From: Bdellovibrionales bacterium
GTDB taxonomy: Bacteria; Bdellovibrionota; UBA1018; CAIMNF01
DNA length: 40,428 bases
Direction of reading: 5' to 3'
Assembly (NCBI GenBank): GCA_947502835.1
Contig: CANNBJ010000005.1
Location: 1-40,428 of the forward strand
A model generated the notes under the pieces. The model was not told the DNA's origin. It saw only the letters and a program-made list of their open reading frames with translations, and ran no database searches. Position 1 is the stretch's first letter. The number at the start of each line of letters is the position of its first letter. Positions 15,036 through 22,893 of this stretch are shown here, piece by piece. The position numbers were made by a program, and so were the translations under genes.

Positions 15036-15803
15036 ATGAGAATCGTATCGATTCTATTGTCCGTTGTTCTTTTTGCATCCACATCCAATGCGCAGTTTGT
15101 GGATGATTCACCGGCCATTCAGGCCGCGATCGATCTCCGCAATGAATTCGTGAAAGCACTCGAAAAAAAGGATTTTGTCCCATTCGCACAACGCGGAATG
15201 GATGGCGCGATCCGCATGCTGGCTGATCAGATGAGGGATGTCTATGCCGATCCGGAGATGGCGGAACGCCTGATTCGCAACTGGGAATCGTCCTCGGTGC
15301 GCTTCGAAGCGATCCTCTCATCCAAGGTTCTGGACCTCGGAGACCATGAACCCTTGTTTCCTTGGATCAATGAGACCTTGGGAGAGATGGCGGCAAAATA
15401 CGGCACGATCATCTACACACTTCCCATCGTGAAAGACGTTCAAATGATCAACTACGCCTTGCCGGTGGTATTTCAGCCAAAGGGAACCTGGCAAACGGAT
15501 ACGGCATCACAGGGGCTCGACCTCAGGGTTGAATACCGGAAGCATTTCATTCCATTTGCGAATTTCGTCACCTACTATGTGACCCTGATCGGATGTCAGA
15601 TTGTAGCGGATCGACAGGGACAACCCGAGCTCAAGAAAGTGTGCAAACCCGCTGCTGAAAAGCTTCAATTCGCAATGGGGCGGTATGTGGCTCCGGTGGT
15701 TTCGGATTGGATCTTCAATGCCTCGAACCAGTCGATCCAAATCGGGCCGAACCGCTTGAAGTACAATACGGTGGATGACCTCCGCCGCGCAATCAGAAAT
15801 TAA
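15036..15803 (+). CDS. Secreted protein of unknown function coded just before a subtilase
   Basis: 255 residues. Signal peptide MRIVSILLSVVLFASTSNA, then a mostly helical mature protein with two cysteines (IGCQIV, KKVCKP). No family recognised. GGGGGAAA precedes the ATG. The gene is 15 bp upstream of a secreted serine protease that lacks a pro-domain, and both have signal peptides of the same type, so this protein may act as a separate chaperone or inhibitor of the protease. That is inference from position only. Confidence 0.7.
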   Translation: MRIVSILLSVVLFASTSNAQFVDDSPAIQAAIDLRNEFVKALEKKDFVPFAQRGMDGAIRMLADQMRDVYADPEMAERLIRNWESSSVRFEAILSSKVLDLGDHEPLFPWINETLGEMAAKYGTIIYTLPIVKDVQMINYALPVVFQPKGTWQTDTASQGLDLRVEYRKHFIPFANFVTYYVTLIGCQIVADRQGQPELKKVCKPAAEKLQFAMGRYVAPVVSDWIFNASNQSIQIGPNRLKYNTVDDLRRAIRN

Positions 15804-15818
15804 GGAAAGGGAATCAAA

Positions 15819-17177
15819 ATGAAACTCTGGAACTTGCTCGCAATCGCAGCTCTTCTTGGAACGACCGTTTCCGCTCAGGCATCGATCGTCGCCATCATCG
15901 ACTCCGGCACCGATCTCAATCACCAGGAGCTCAAGAACAAAAAGTGGTTCAATGCAAAGGATGTGGATGATGCCGTCGACAACGACGACAACGGTTTCAT
16001 CGATGACATCAATGGATGGAACTTCGCAGAGAACAACAACAAGCTTTTCGATAAAACCCTGCTCGGGACTTTTTCTCCTGATGTATACAAGTTTTTCGAG
16101 ATCCAGACCCGCATCATGAAGGGGGAAGCAACCCCGGAAGATGTCACCTGGATCCGGCAGAAACAGGGCGATTCAAAGTTCCTCTCCGAACTCTCGGTGT
16201 TCGGGAATTTCATTCACGGAACCCATGTCGCCGGAATCGCTGCCAGGGGTGCCGAAGCCGCAAAGATCATGGGTCTCAAGATCATTCCAACAAAGGTTCC
16301 TACTGTTGGCGGAGGCCGCTTCGCAAAGATGGTCGGAGCAATCCAGGAAAGTGCTGATCCCGATGCGCTCATCAAGACGGGACTCAAGTTCCTTGCTTCC
16401 CAGCAGGGGAAACAACTGGCACCGATCGGAAAATACGTGGGCGCTCAAAAAGCACGGATTGCAAATTGTTCGTTTGGAACCAGCACCGGGGCTGCAAAGC
16501 GGATACTCGCGCCTTTGCTCGAAAAGATCCTGAAGCGCAAGCCTACCGAAGAGGAGCTCGTCTCCTACTCCATCTTCTTCGTGAACGAGGTGGTAAAGGC
16601 TGCTGACGCTCTGGTTTCACCCGCGAAGAACACGCTTTTTGTCATCGCAGCGGGAAATGATGGAATGGACAATGATCGCTTTCCAACCTCTCCGGCGAAT
16701 CTGAAGCGGGACAACACCATCACTGTTGCCGCGACTTTCGATTACAAGAAGTTGGCTGGCTTCTCGAACTACGGCGCGAAGATGGTCGAAGTTGCCGCTC
16801 CGGGTGTGGGAATCATGTCTGCGATTCCCGGCAACGAGTTTCTTACTGTGAACGGAACTTCACAGGCGGCCCCGTTTGTTGCGGGTGTGGCAGGAATGAT
16901 TCTGGACCAGAATCCGACTCTTTCGAATTCGGATGTGAAAACCATTCTCATGTCGACCTCGGACCTGAAGGGTTTCTTGGCTGACAAGGTCGCCTCGGGC
17001 GGAATTGTGAACCCGAGCCGTGCGGTCATGGCGGCGCGCTTGTCCAATACCATGCAGCTTGGAGATGCGATCCAGGCCGCCCGGGTGCAAGTCACCGATG
17101 TGTCCAATGGTTTGTTTGAGAAGAATGCCTCGGGTTTTGAAGGCTACGTGTTGCCTCTTCCCGGCTTGTTCCACTGA
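15819..17177 (+). CDS. Secreted subtilisin-like serine protease (S8)
   Basis: 452 residues, signal peptide of about 21 residues ending SAQA. The catalytic triad is clear: D28 in AIIDSGTD, H133 in HGTHVAG, S348 in NGTSQAAPFVAG; the oxyanion Asn is N280 in AAGND. D-rich DVDDAVDNDDNGFIDD (49-63) probably binds calcium. The catalytic Asp lies only about seven residues after the predicted cleavage site, so the usual N-terminal pro-domain that assists folding is absent. An insertion of about 60 residues lies between the Asp and His regions. GGAAAGGG precedes the start. It is 15 bp after the secreted protein gene and ends at a strong terminator. Confidence 0.93.
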   Translation: MKLWNLLAIAALLGTTVSAQASIVAIIDSGTDLNHQELKNKKWFNAKDVDDAVDNDDNGFIDDINGWNFAENNNKLFDKTLLGTFSPDVYKFFEIQTRIMKGEATPEDVTWIRQKQGDSKFLSELSVFGNFIHGTHVAGIAARGAEAAKIMGLKIIPTKVPTVGGGRFAKMVGAIQESADPDALIKTGLKFLASQQGKQLAPIGKYVGAQKARIANCSFGTSTGAAKRILAPLLEKILKRKPTEEELVSYSIFFVNEVVKAADALVSPAKNTLFVIAAGNDGMDNDRFPTSPANLKRDNTITVAATFDYKKLAGFSNYGAKMVEVAAPGVGIMSAIPGNEFLTVNGTSQAAPFVAGVAGMILDQNPTLSNSDVKTILMSTSDLKGFLADKVASGGIVNPSRAVMAARLSNTMQLGDAIQAARVQVTDVSNGLFEKNASGFEGYVLPLPGLFH

Positions 17178-17193
17178 TTTTTTTCAAGAGAAT

Positions 17194-17239
17194 GCAAGAA
17201 GGCCCGTGAGGAGATTCCTCCCGGGCCTTCTTGCGTTTT
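17194..17239 (+). terminator. Strong rho-independent terminator after the subtilase
   Basis: GCAAGAAGGCCCG (17194-17206) and CGGGCCTTCTTGC (17222-17234) form a perfect 13-bp stem, then GTTTTA. It lies between convergent genes; the minus-strand side has no T run, so it serves mainly the protease operon. Confidence 0.9.
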
Positions 17240-17250
17240 AGGATCACTGG

Positions 17251-19041
17251 TTATTTCTGGAGATTCTCAAATCGTCCGTCGATCCCGGACTCGAGAACAG
17301 GGAGGGTTCCGGCGAGCGATTCTGCCACCAGCTCCCTGACAATGCCGAGGGTGCTGTCGACTCGAGCCCCGGAAAACATGGAAAAACCGCTTCCACCAGA
17401 GGCGATGAAGTCGAGGGTTGCCACGCGAAAGGGAGTGGCTGCCGGAATCTCAAATCCTGCCGTGCTGTCGAGAAGGGTCTTTCCGTCGAGGGTCTTCACA
17501 CTCAGCAGCTTCGCATTCAGATCGATTTCTCCGTTCGCACCGGAGCAGTCCCGTGAATATCGGATCCGAAGACCGCTTTGGGCAAGGGTACCGTAGCGGC
17601 CGCAGGTCTGGATTGCGCTGATGAGGGCGGCACGAAGGGTTTCCCACGGCAAGTCCTTGAGAAGAACCGCCTGATTCTGAAACGGGAGCACCTCAAAGAG
17701 GTTTTCGTAGAGTACTTCTCCCGCCTGAAGCGGGGCCCGGATTCCTCCGGTATTCATGAGTGCGATTTCGGCACCTGAAACACGTCGAAGAGAGTCGGTC
17801 AGGAGGTTGGCAAGGGCGCTTTCCTCGATCCTGTGGGATCGGATGGTGACAGGTGCGGTCGCAAGTTTCTTTTTGGCGAGTGGTGCGATGGCAAGACTTG
17901 CGCCTTCAATGATCCTGTCGATCGCGGCATGGCTTGCGAGCGGAAGCTTCAGTTGTTTGCATGCAAACCATGCCTTGGTCTCATCACAGGTGTGCTCATC
18001 AATCTGGATTCCGGCAGCCGAATCCGTTTGGTTCGTCTTGACGGTTCTTGTGATCGGATCGAAGTAGAGATCGACTCGGCCATAGCTCTTTCCGTTCGCT
18101 CCATCCTGAATCACGCGCACTCCATCCACATTTGCATTGTGAACGTGGTGGGTGTGCCCTGCAGCGACCAAGTGAACTCCATTTGCGATGACAGTGTTGA
18201 TCTTCCGGGTGATTTCAGATGCCTCGAAGTTCTTTTCCGTATCGCCGCTGTGAAGGAGAATCACAAAAACGTCGGCCTTCCCTTCGAGGTCACGACGGAG
18301 TTCGAGATACTCGGTCACTTCATCGCGGAAGCAAAGGTCGCTTACGTTTTCCCTTGTTGTGGAGCTGGGGGTGTTCCGGTTGTCGAGTCCGACAAGCGCC
18401 ACCCGAACTCCGGCGCGGTTGATGATTTCATAGGGTTTCAGGAACTCGGGGCGCCTCGCCTTTTTGAAATCCAGCGGAGCTGAAGGGGTTTCATTCGAGG
18501 GCTTGCACTGATCGTCCACAACGATTTTTCTTCCGCCCGCGAGGATGGAGTTGCGATGATATGTATTTGCCGAAAGGAGTGGAAAGCGGGCCATGCTGGC
18601 CAGCTCTTTGATGACTTCGCGTGGATCAGTCGAGGTCTCGCCCAGGGTCACCCGGTCATAGAGCCATCCGAGGGGACCAAAATCATAGTCATGGTTGCCT
18701 GGAACGATCGCATCATAGCCGATCTCATTGAAGGTGTTGAAAAGGCTTGCGCCTTCGTCATAGTTGCTGAGCAGGGTTCCCTGGAACTGGTCTCCTGAAT
18801 CGAGAATGATCACGCCGGCTTTTCCGGATCGAACTTCGGGGGCCCGCCGGAGTTGATCGGCGATGGTGCCCAAATAGGTGAGCTTCGGGGAAATGTGGCC
18901 ATGTATGTCGTTGGTCAGGAGAAAGGAGAGTTTGACGGGTTCCGAGCCGGAGTGGCCCGCGCGTTTCGGAGCCATTGCCATGGCGGTTGATCCAGAAATG
19001 AAGGAAAAAAGAGAAATTACCGTCGTAATGCGTTGCAACAT
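17251..19041 (-). CDS. Periplasmic 5'-nucleotidase / metallophosphoesterase (UshA-type)
   Basis: 596 residues with an N-terminal signal segment. Dimetal phosphoesterase motifs in order: TNDIHGH at 43-49, DSGDQFQG at 81-88, GNHDYDFG at 115-122, then the GHTHHVHN histidine motif. The C-terminal 5'-nucleotidase domain has ALMNTGGIR, NLFEVLPFQN and FIASGGSGF, which bind the base. It releases phosphate from extracellular nucleotides or UDP-sugars; predatory or scavenging bacteria use such enzymes to take up host nucleotides. There is no Shine-Dalgarno; a TTGACT/TATGTT promoter ends six bases before the ATG. Confidence 0.93.
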   Translation of the reverse strand: MLQRITTVISLFSFISGSTAMAMAPKRAGHSGSEPVKLSFLLTNDIHGHISPKLTYLGTIADQLRRAPEVRSGKAGVIILDSGDQFQGTLLSNYDEGASLFNTFNEIGYDAIVPGNHDYDFGPLGWLYDRVTLGETSTDPREVIKELASMARFPLLSANTYHRNSILAGGRKIVVDDQCKPSNETPSAPLDFKKARRPEFLKPYEIINRAGVRVALVGLDNRNTPSSTTRENVSDLCFRDEVTEYLELRRDLEGKADVFVILLHSGDTEKNFEASEITRKINTVIANGVHLVAAGHTHHVHNANVDGVRVIQDGANGKSYGRVDLYFDPITRTVKTNQTDSAAGIQIDEHTCDETKAWFACKQLKLPLASHAAIDRIIEGASLAIAPLAKKKLATAPVTIRSHRIEESALANLLTDSLRRVSGAEIALMNTGGIRAPLQAGEVLYENLFEVLPFQNQAVLLKDLPWETLRAALISAIQTCGRYGTLAQSGLRIRYSRDCSGANGEIDLNAKLLSVKTLDGKTLLDSTAGFEIPAATPFRVATLDFIASGGSGFSMFSGARVDSTLGIVRELVAESLAGTLPVLESGIDGRFENLQK

Positions 19042-19076
19042 GCGCGGAACATACCAATGTGGACCAAAGCAGTCAA
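19042..19076 (-). promoter_or_regulatory. Promoter predicted to give a leaderless mRNA (strongest case)
   Basis: On the minus strand: TTGACT (19076-19071), 17 bp, TATGTT (19053-19048), six bases, ATG at 19041. -35 matches five of six, -10 four of six. No Shine-Dalgarno lies in the six bases between. Confidence 0.6.
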
Positions 19077-19152
19077 GTTAAATCGGGGCCATTGATCCCC
19101 AAATTCCCTACAGTTCAAGTGTTCGGAATCCGATGAGTTTCAAGAGACGGAT

Positions 19153-20922
19153 ATGGATAAAAAGAACCCGAGCCCAAAAGTGCTTGAAATCACGACCCCC
19201 GGAATGACGGATGGCTTTGAGAGCCAGGGGGATCTGATTCGAAGTCTCAAGCGCGAAATCAAGACCATGAAAAGCAAGGTGATTGCGCAAGACATTCGAA
19301 TCTTCGAAATGCAGGCGCTCCTTCAGTCCGGCAAGGGTCTCAGCAACATTCTCAATCTGCCACAGCTCCTGGATACGTTCATGGCGGTCGTTCGGGAACG
19401 ATACGATGTTGTGAATTCAAGCGTTCTTTTGAAAGAGGATTTCGAGAACGGTGAGAAAGAGTTTTTCCAGGTCAAACGGTATTACGGAATTGATGATCAT
19501 TATGTGGACCACCTGGGACGGAAAGAACCGCTCTTTCTGTTCCGGATTGAAAAGAACAACGGGCTGCTCTGGCAGTTGATTCAACAGGGGAATGTCTTCT
19601 CCGTGCGGGACCTGCAAAAGGAACCCCGTTTCATCACCGCTTGGGAAAAGTTCAATCTTGATGTGCTTCGATCCGACTTCTGGTGTCCGCTCATCAAGAG
19701 CGGTGAGATCATCGGAGTTCTTACCCTGGGGGAGAGGCGCGATGGAACGCAAATCGCAGAGAATGAGTACTCATTTGTGCAGGAGCTCGCCTCAATCGCC
19801 ACCACCATCATTGATTCGACCCTCAAGTACGAAAAGAACCAACGCATTCTGAACAACATCCAGATCCTGTACGAATTTCACCAGGAGCTTGCAAACATCA
19901 ACGACATCAAGGAGCTCTGCAAGCAGACCATCCGGAACGCGGTGAAGGCGGTGAAGGCGCAAAAGGGAAACCTGATGCTTCTCAATCGCACCACCGGGCG
20001 CCTTGAGCTCACCGTTGCCTGGGGATACCTTGACGAAAGTGTGCTTGATGGCTTGAACTCCGGCCGGATTGGAACAAAATCTTTTGAGATCGGGGAAGGG
20101 GTCGCAGGGCAGGCTGCCTTGCAGCGGAAGCCCATGGTGATCAACAATCGGGACGACATTCCACAAATGGGCGCGTATGAGACTCATTGCATTTGTTCCG
20201 TGCCCGTTCTGAACGGTGGTCAGCTCGAAGGTGTGATGAATTTCACCAACAAGGTGCACATTGAAAACGATGGTTCCGCCGTGCTCGATGCCTTGGGGCG
20301 TTTCACCCGCGAAGACGTGAGTCTTCTGCAGGGGATTGCCGATCAATCGGCTGTGAGTCTTCACAAGTCGAGGCTTTATTCCGCCTCGATCACGGATCGT
20401 CTGACCGGTCTGAACAATGCCCGTTATTTCGAGGATTCCTACTACGAGTATGTGGCAAAAGCAGTGGTGGAGAGCAAGCCGCTCACCCTGGCGCTGATGG
20501 ACATTGATCACTTCAAGAAATTCAATGATACCTACGGGCACAAGGCCGGCGACTATATTCTTCGCACGGTGGCGGTCCTCTTTTCGGAGTGTCGCAGGCA
20601 GGAAGGCCAGGACATCGCCTATCGATACGGGGGCGAAGAGTTCTGTATGGTGCTTCAGAATACCACGGCTCAGGAATCGCTTCCCATTTTCGAACAGTTC
20701 CGAAGGAGCATTGAGGAGCGTGATTTCGAATACGAAGGGAAGAAACTGAAGGTCACGGTTTCGATCGGTCTTGCACAGACGGGAATCCATTCGAATGATC
20801 CAAGGGTACTTTTCAATCACTCGGATGACGCACTCTATGATTGCAAGCGGAATGGACGGAACCAAGTCCGGATTTCAAAAGCAGAGCAGGAACCGGATCA
20901 ATCCGGAGACAAGGCAGGCTGA
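19153..20922 (+). CDS. GAF-GAF-GGDEF diguanylate cyclase
   Basis: 589 residues, no membrane segment. A short coiled region (about 25-60) leads to two GAF domains (about 65-225 and 245-405) and a GGDEF domain (410-575). The cyclase is intact: MDIDHFKKFND carries the metal Asp and the signature is GGEEF (493-497). The canonical inhibitory RxxD site is absent: the four residues in that place are EGQD, so product feedback at this site is unlikely. Two GAF domains suggest control by small ligands or redox. Cyclic di-GMP usually tunes motility and surface behaviour. GAGACGG precedes the ATG; the MarC gene follows by 3 bp. Confidence 0.93.
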   Translation: MDKKNPSPKVLEITTPGMTDGFESQGDLIRSLKREIKTMKSKVIAQDIRIFEMQALLQSGKGLSNILNLPQLLDTFMAVVRERYDVVNSSVLLKEDFENGEKEFFQVKRYYGIDDHYVDHLGRKEPLFLFRIEKNNGLLWQLIQQGNVFSVRDLQKEPRFITAWEKFNLDVLRSDFWCPLIKSGEIIGVLTLGERRDGTQIAENEYSFVQELASIATTIIDSTLKYEKNQRILNNIQILYEFHQELANINDIKELCKQTIRNAVKAVKAQKGNLMLLNRTTGRLELTVAWGYLDESVLDGLNSGRIGTKSFEIGEGVAGQAALQRKPMVINNRDDIPQMGAYETHCICSVPVLNGGQLEGVMNFTNKVHIENDGSAVLDALGRFTREDVSLLQGIADQSAVSLHKSRLYSASITDRLTGLNNARYFEDSYYEYVAKAVVESKPLTLALMDIDHFKKFNDTYGHKAGDYILRTVAVLFSECRRQEGQDIAYRYGGEEFCMVLQNTTAQESLPIFEQFRRSIEERDFEYEGKKLKVTVSIGLAQTGIHSNDPRVLFNHSDDALYDCKRNGRNQVRISKAEQEPDQSGDKAG

Positions 20923-20925
20923 GCT

Positions 20926-21522
20926 TTGTTGGGCCCATTTTTCATGTGCTTTACTTCCTTGTTTGTAGCACTTGATATCATCGGAGCGATCCCCGTTTAT
21001 CTTTCACTCACCCGTGACATTCCTTCCGAGGATCGGAACTCGGTCGTGAATACCTCCATGGCGGTGGCCTTTGTGGTTGCGATTGTTTTTGTGTTCGTGG
21101 GAAAGACCGTGTTTCACCACTTGGGAATCACGCTGTATGATTTCCGGATTGCCGGAGGATTGATTCTCCTCCTGATTGCGCTGTCTGATCTGCACGGTGG
21201 GCCGGATACGGTGAAAAAGACTTCGGCCTCCACCGGGATTGTTCCCCTCGCGGTTCCTTTGATCACGGGGCCTGCCATGCTGACTGCGCTGATTTTGCAG
21301 GTGGGGCAAAACGGGTACTGGATTACGACCGGAGCCTTGATATTGAACTATCTCATCGCGTGGGTATTGCTGAAGAATTGTGATTCGGTTCAGCGTGTGA
21401 TGGGCAAGGAGGGCACTGTGATTGCCTCGAAAATCGCGGCTTTGCTATTGGCTGCGATTGCGGTGTCCATGATTCGCGGCGGATTTTTTGAGGCCGTGAG
21501 TGCGTACCGGGTGGGGAGCTGA
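20926..21522 (+). CDS. MarC-family inner-membrane protein
   Basis: 198 residues with about six membrane segments. Family features: FVALDIIGAIPVYLSLT at the start, LYDFRIAGGLILLLIAL in the middle and PLAVPLITGPAMLTALIL later. MarC proteins are transporters or channels of unknown substrate. The start is a TTG at 20926, 3 bp after the diguanylate cyclase stop, or an ATG at 20944; the former keeps the N-terminal segment intact. It is probably the second gene of a two-gene operon. Confidence 0.88.
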   Translation: MLGPFFMCFTSLFVALDIIGAIPVYLSLTRDIPSEDRNSVVNTSMAVAFVVAIVFVFVGKTVFHHLGITLYDFRIAGGLILLLIALSDLHGGPDTVKKTSASTGIVPLAVPLITGPAMLTALILQVGQNGYWITTGALILNYLIAWVLLKNCDSVQRVMGKEGTVIASKIAALLLAAIAVSMIRGGFFEAVSAYRVGS

Positions 21523-21659
21523 TCGGATTCCTGATCGTTCGTTTCAGATGCCTGAATTAAATTCACACCTGTCCAAGTTCTGTACAAATATTCATCTTTT
21601 GTTTAATTCGCTTACCTCCCAAGACATTGAAATTGTTTTTAAATTCTGATTTATTCAAA

Positions 21660-21676
21660 TTGGCATGAGGATTGCT
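21660..21676 (+). promoter_or_regulatory. Sigma-54-like (-24/-12) promoter
   Basis: TTGGCATGAGGATTGCT at 21660-21676 matches the sigma-54 consensus TGGCAYGrNNNTTGCW, with T instead of C at one position of the -24 box. GG and GC are correctly spaced. A start near 21687 would give the C-rich transcript below. No activator gene or enhancer site was identified. Confidence 0.5.
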
Positions 21677-21686
21677 ATTAAGAGCG

Positions 21687-21776
21687 GTAGAAGTAGTGCC
21701 GATCCCCAACCCCCTCACAAGGCACTCTTTTTAGGGCCCAGTCTCAACCCCCCTTGGACTGGGCCCACTTATTTTT
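21687..21776 (+). ncRNA. Candidate C-rich small RNA or leader
   Basis: A transcript from the sigma-54-like site would run about 90 bases to a strong terminator. It would carry CCCCAACCCCC (21704-21714) unpaired and CAACCCCCC again in the terminator loop. C-rich loops are the usual targeting regions of small RNAs that pair with Shine-Dalgarno G-runs. It may also be a leader ending before the histone gene at 21837. Not supported by homology; prediction from promoter, C-rich motifs and terminator only. The rest of 21523-21659 holds nothing I can assign. Confidence 0.4.
21734..21776 (+). terminator. Rho-independent terminator of the C-rich transcript
   Basis: GGGCCCAGTC (21734-21743) and GACTGGGCCC (21757-21766) form a perfect 10-bp stem with a C-rich loop, then ACTTATTTTTA. 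It stands about 60 bp before the histone gene. Confidence 0.85.
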
Positions 21777-21836
21777 ATCCCCCCATGACGAATAGCAGTT
21801 GAAAGATTCACTCTCATCCTTGAAAGTGAGCTACCT

Positions 21837-22385
21837 GTGGAGCAATCAAGCGTATGGAGACCGTGTTCCTCCTGTAAAAAGGCAATAGGCTTGAATTCGG
21901 TCTATTGGGCTTGTAATGTTTCAACCTGCAATCGGAAGCGGACCGGCCTCGTGTTCTGCTCAGTGGAGTGTTGGGATGCACATGTGCCCCTGTATAACCA
22001 CAGGGAGGCCTGGGCGGTTGAAACGAGGTCTCCCAAGACAAGGGAGGTTGAGTTGGCCCCCCCGGTTCGTCCGACAGTCACTGCACCAAGTGCGGGGCGC
22101 TCGGGGAAAAGTTTATCGGAACGTGAAAAATTCATTCTGGGTCTGGATGATCAGGCTGCAGAAGATGATGAAAGGGAAGAAGTCATGACAGAAGGTAATA
22201 CAGAAAAAGAAGTGTTGGTGGTTGCATCCAAGCTCAAGAACTACATCCGTGGCAAATCCGGAATGAACACGTCCGCTGCGGTGATCGATGTGCTCTCAGA
22301 CAAGGTTCGTGAGCTTTGTGACCAGGCGGTTGAAGCTGCAAAGCGTGATGGTCGCAAGACTGTTATGGATCGCGATTTCGGCTGA
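21837..22385 (+). CDS. Zinc-finger protein with a C-terminal bacterial histone fold
   Basis: 182 residues. N-terminal treble-clef/MYND-like finger: C10, C13, C26, C31, C41, C45, H49 and H55 are eight ligands in cross-brace order (CSSC, CNVSTC, FCSVEC, WDAH...H). A charged, Pro- and acid-rich linker runs 63-120. The end (123-182) is a histone fold: alpha-1 VLVVASKLKNYIRGK, alpha-2 NTSAAVIDVLSDKVRELCDQAVEAAKRDG, then RKTV, the loop-2 motif typical of archaeal and bacterial histones. Helix 3 is very short, as in the small Bdellovibrio histones. I recall a zinc-finger 'ZZ' histone class from surveys of prokaryotic histones; this would fit. It may bind DNA and help compact the chromosome. Start is GTG at 21837; the Shine-Dalgarno is weak (AGTGAG). 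Confidence 0.85.
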   Translation: MEQSSVWRPCSSCKKAIGLNSVYWACNVSTCNRKRTGLVFCSVECWDAHVPLYNHREAWAVETRSPKTREVELAPPVRPTVTAPSAGRSGKSLSEREKFILGLDDQAAEDDEREEVMTEGNTEKEVLVVASKLKNYIRGKSGMNTSAAVIDVLSDKVRELCDQAVEAAKRDGRKTVMDRDFG

Positions 22386-22412
22386 TCAGAGTTCAAGATT
22401 GAATTGTGCATG

Positions 22413-22448
22413 GGCGCTCCGGTTGTTTCCGGGGTGCCTTTGTTTTTT
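22413..22448 (+). terminator. Rho-independent terminator of the histone gene
   Basis: GGCGCTCCGG (22413-22422) pairs with CCGGGGTGCC (22429-22438) using two G:U pairs, followed by TTTGTTTTTT. Confidence 0.8.
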
Positions 22449-22467
22449 CGGAGTCTTGATCGATTGC

Positions 22468-22875
22468 TCACCAGAGAATCGTCTTCTTTACGTCCGGATG
22501 CAGGGAGAGTGCTACCGGGCATCCAAGGGCGGATCGCTTCAGGGATTCCAGTTGCTCCGGGGTGATTTTCTCAAGCACACCTTTCCAGTCGAACGTGAGT
22601 ACGATTTCCGCCACTCTTCTCGGCGGTTCTTTGCTCATGATTTTCTGAATTCCGATTTCAACCCCGTCCATGTTCACTCCGAGGGAACGGGCCTTGATTC
22701 CCATGATGGTGAGTGTGCACGTGGCAAGGCTCGTGCACAAAAGATCGGTTGGGGAAAAACGTTCCCCGTTTCCTTGATTGTCCTTCGGTGCATCACTCTG
22801 GATTCCTGTTCCGGAATCCACGTGGACTGCCTCACATCTGAGGTTGCCTTCGTATTTTACTCGCATCAATGACAT
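22468..22875 (-). CDS. OsmC-family peroxiredoxin-like protein
   Basis: 135 residues. OsmC/Ohr fold with the redox cysteines in LLCTSLATC (about 47) and LGCPVALSL (about 119); these remove organic hydroperoxides. FSPTDLL and the MSKEPPRRVAEIVLTF segment are family features. The sequence matches the OsmC-like YhfA/YeaE subgroup better than OsmC or Ohr. AAGGAG precedes the ATG. It is convergent with the histone gene and upstream of nothing else on its strand. Confidence 0.9.
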   Translation of the reverse strand: MSLMRVKYEGNLRCEAVHVDSGTGIQSDAPKDNQGNGERFSPTDLLCTSLATCTLTIMGIKARSLGVNMDGVEIGIQKIMSKEPPRRVAEIVLTFDWKGVLEKITPEQLESLKRSALGCPVALSLHPDVKKTILW

Positions 22876-22893
22876 GGGGGCTCCTTTTTGAAT

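Noticed and set aside
19792-20865. Long antisense open frame (357 codons) across the diguanylate cyclase
   Set aside because: The sense frame has all GAF and GGDEF motifs. The antisense frame has no domain, no start signal and only mirrors the sense codon bias.
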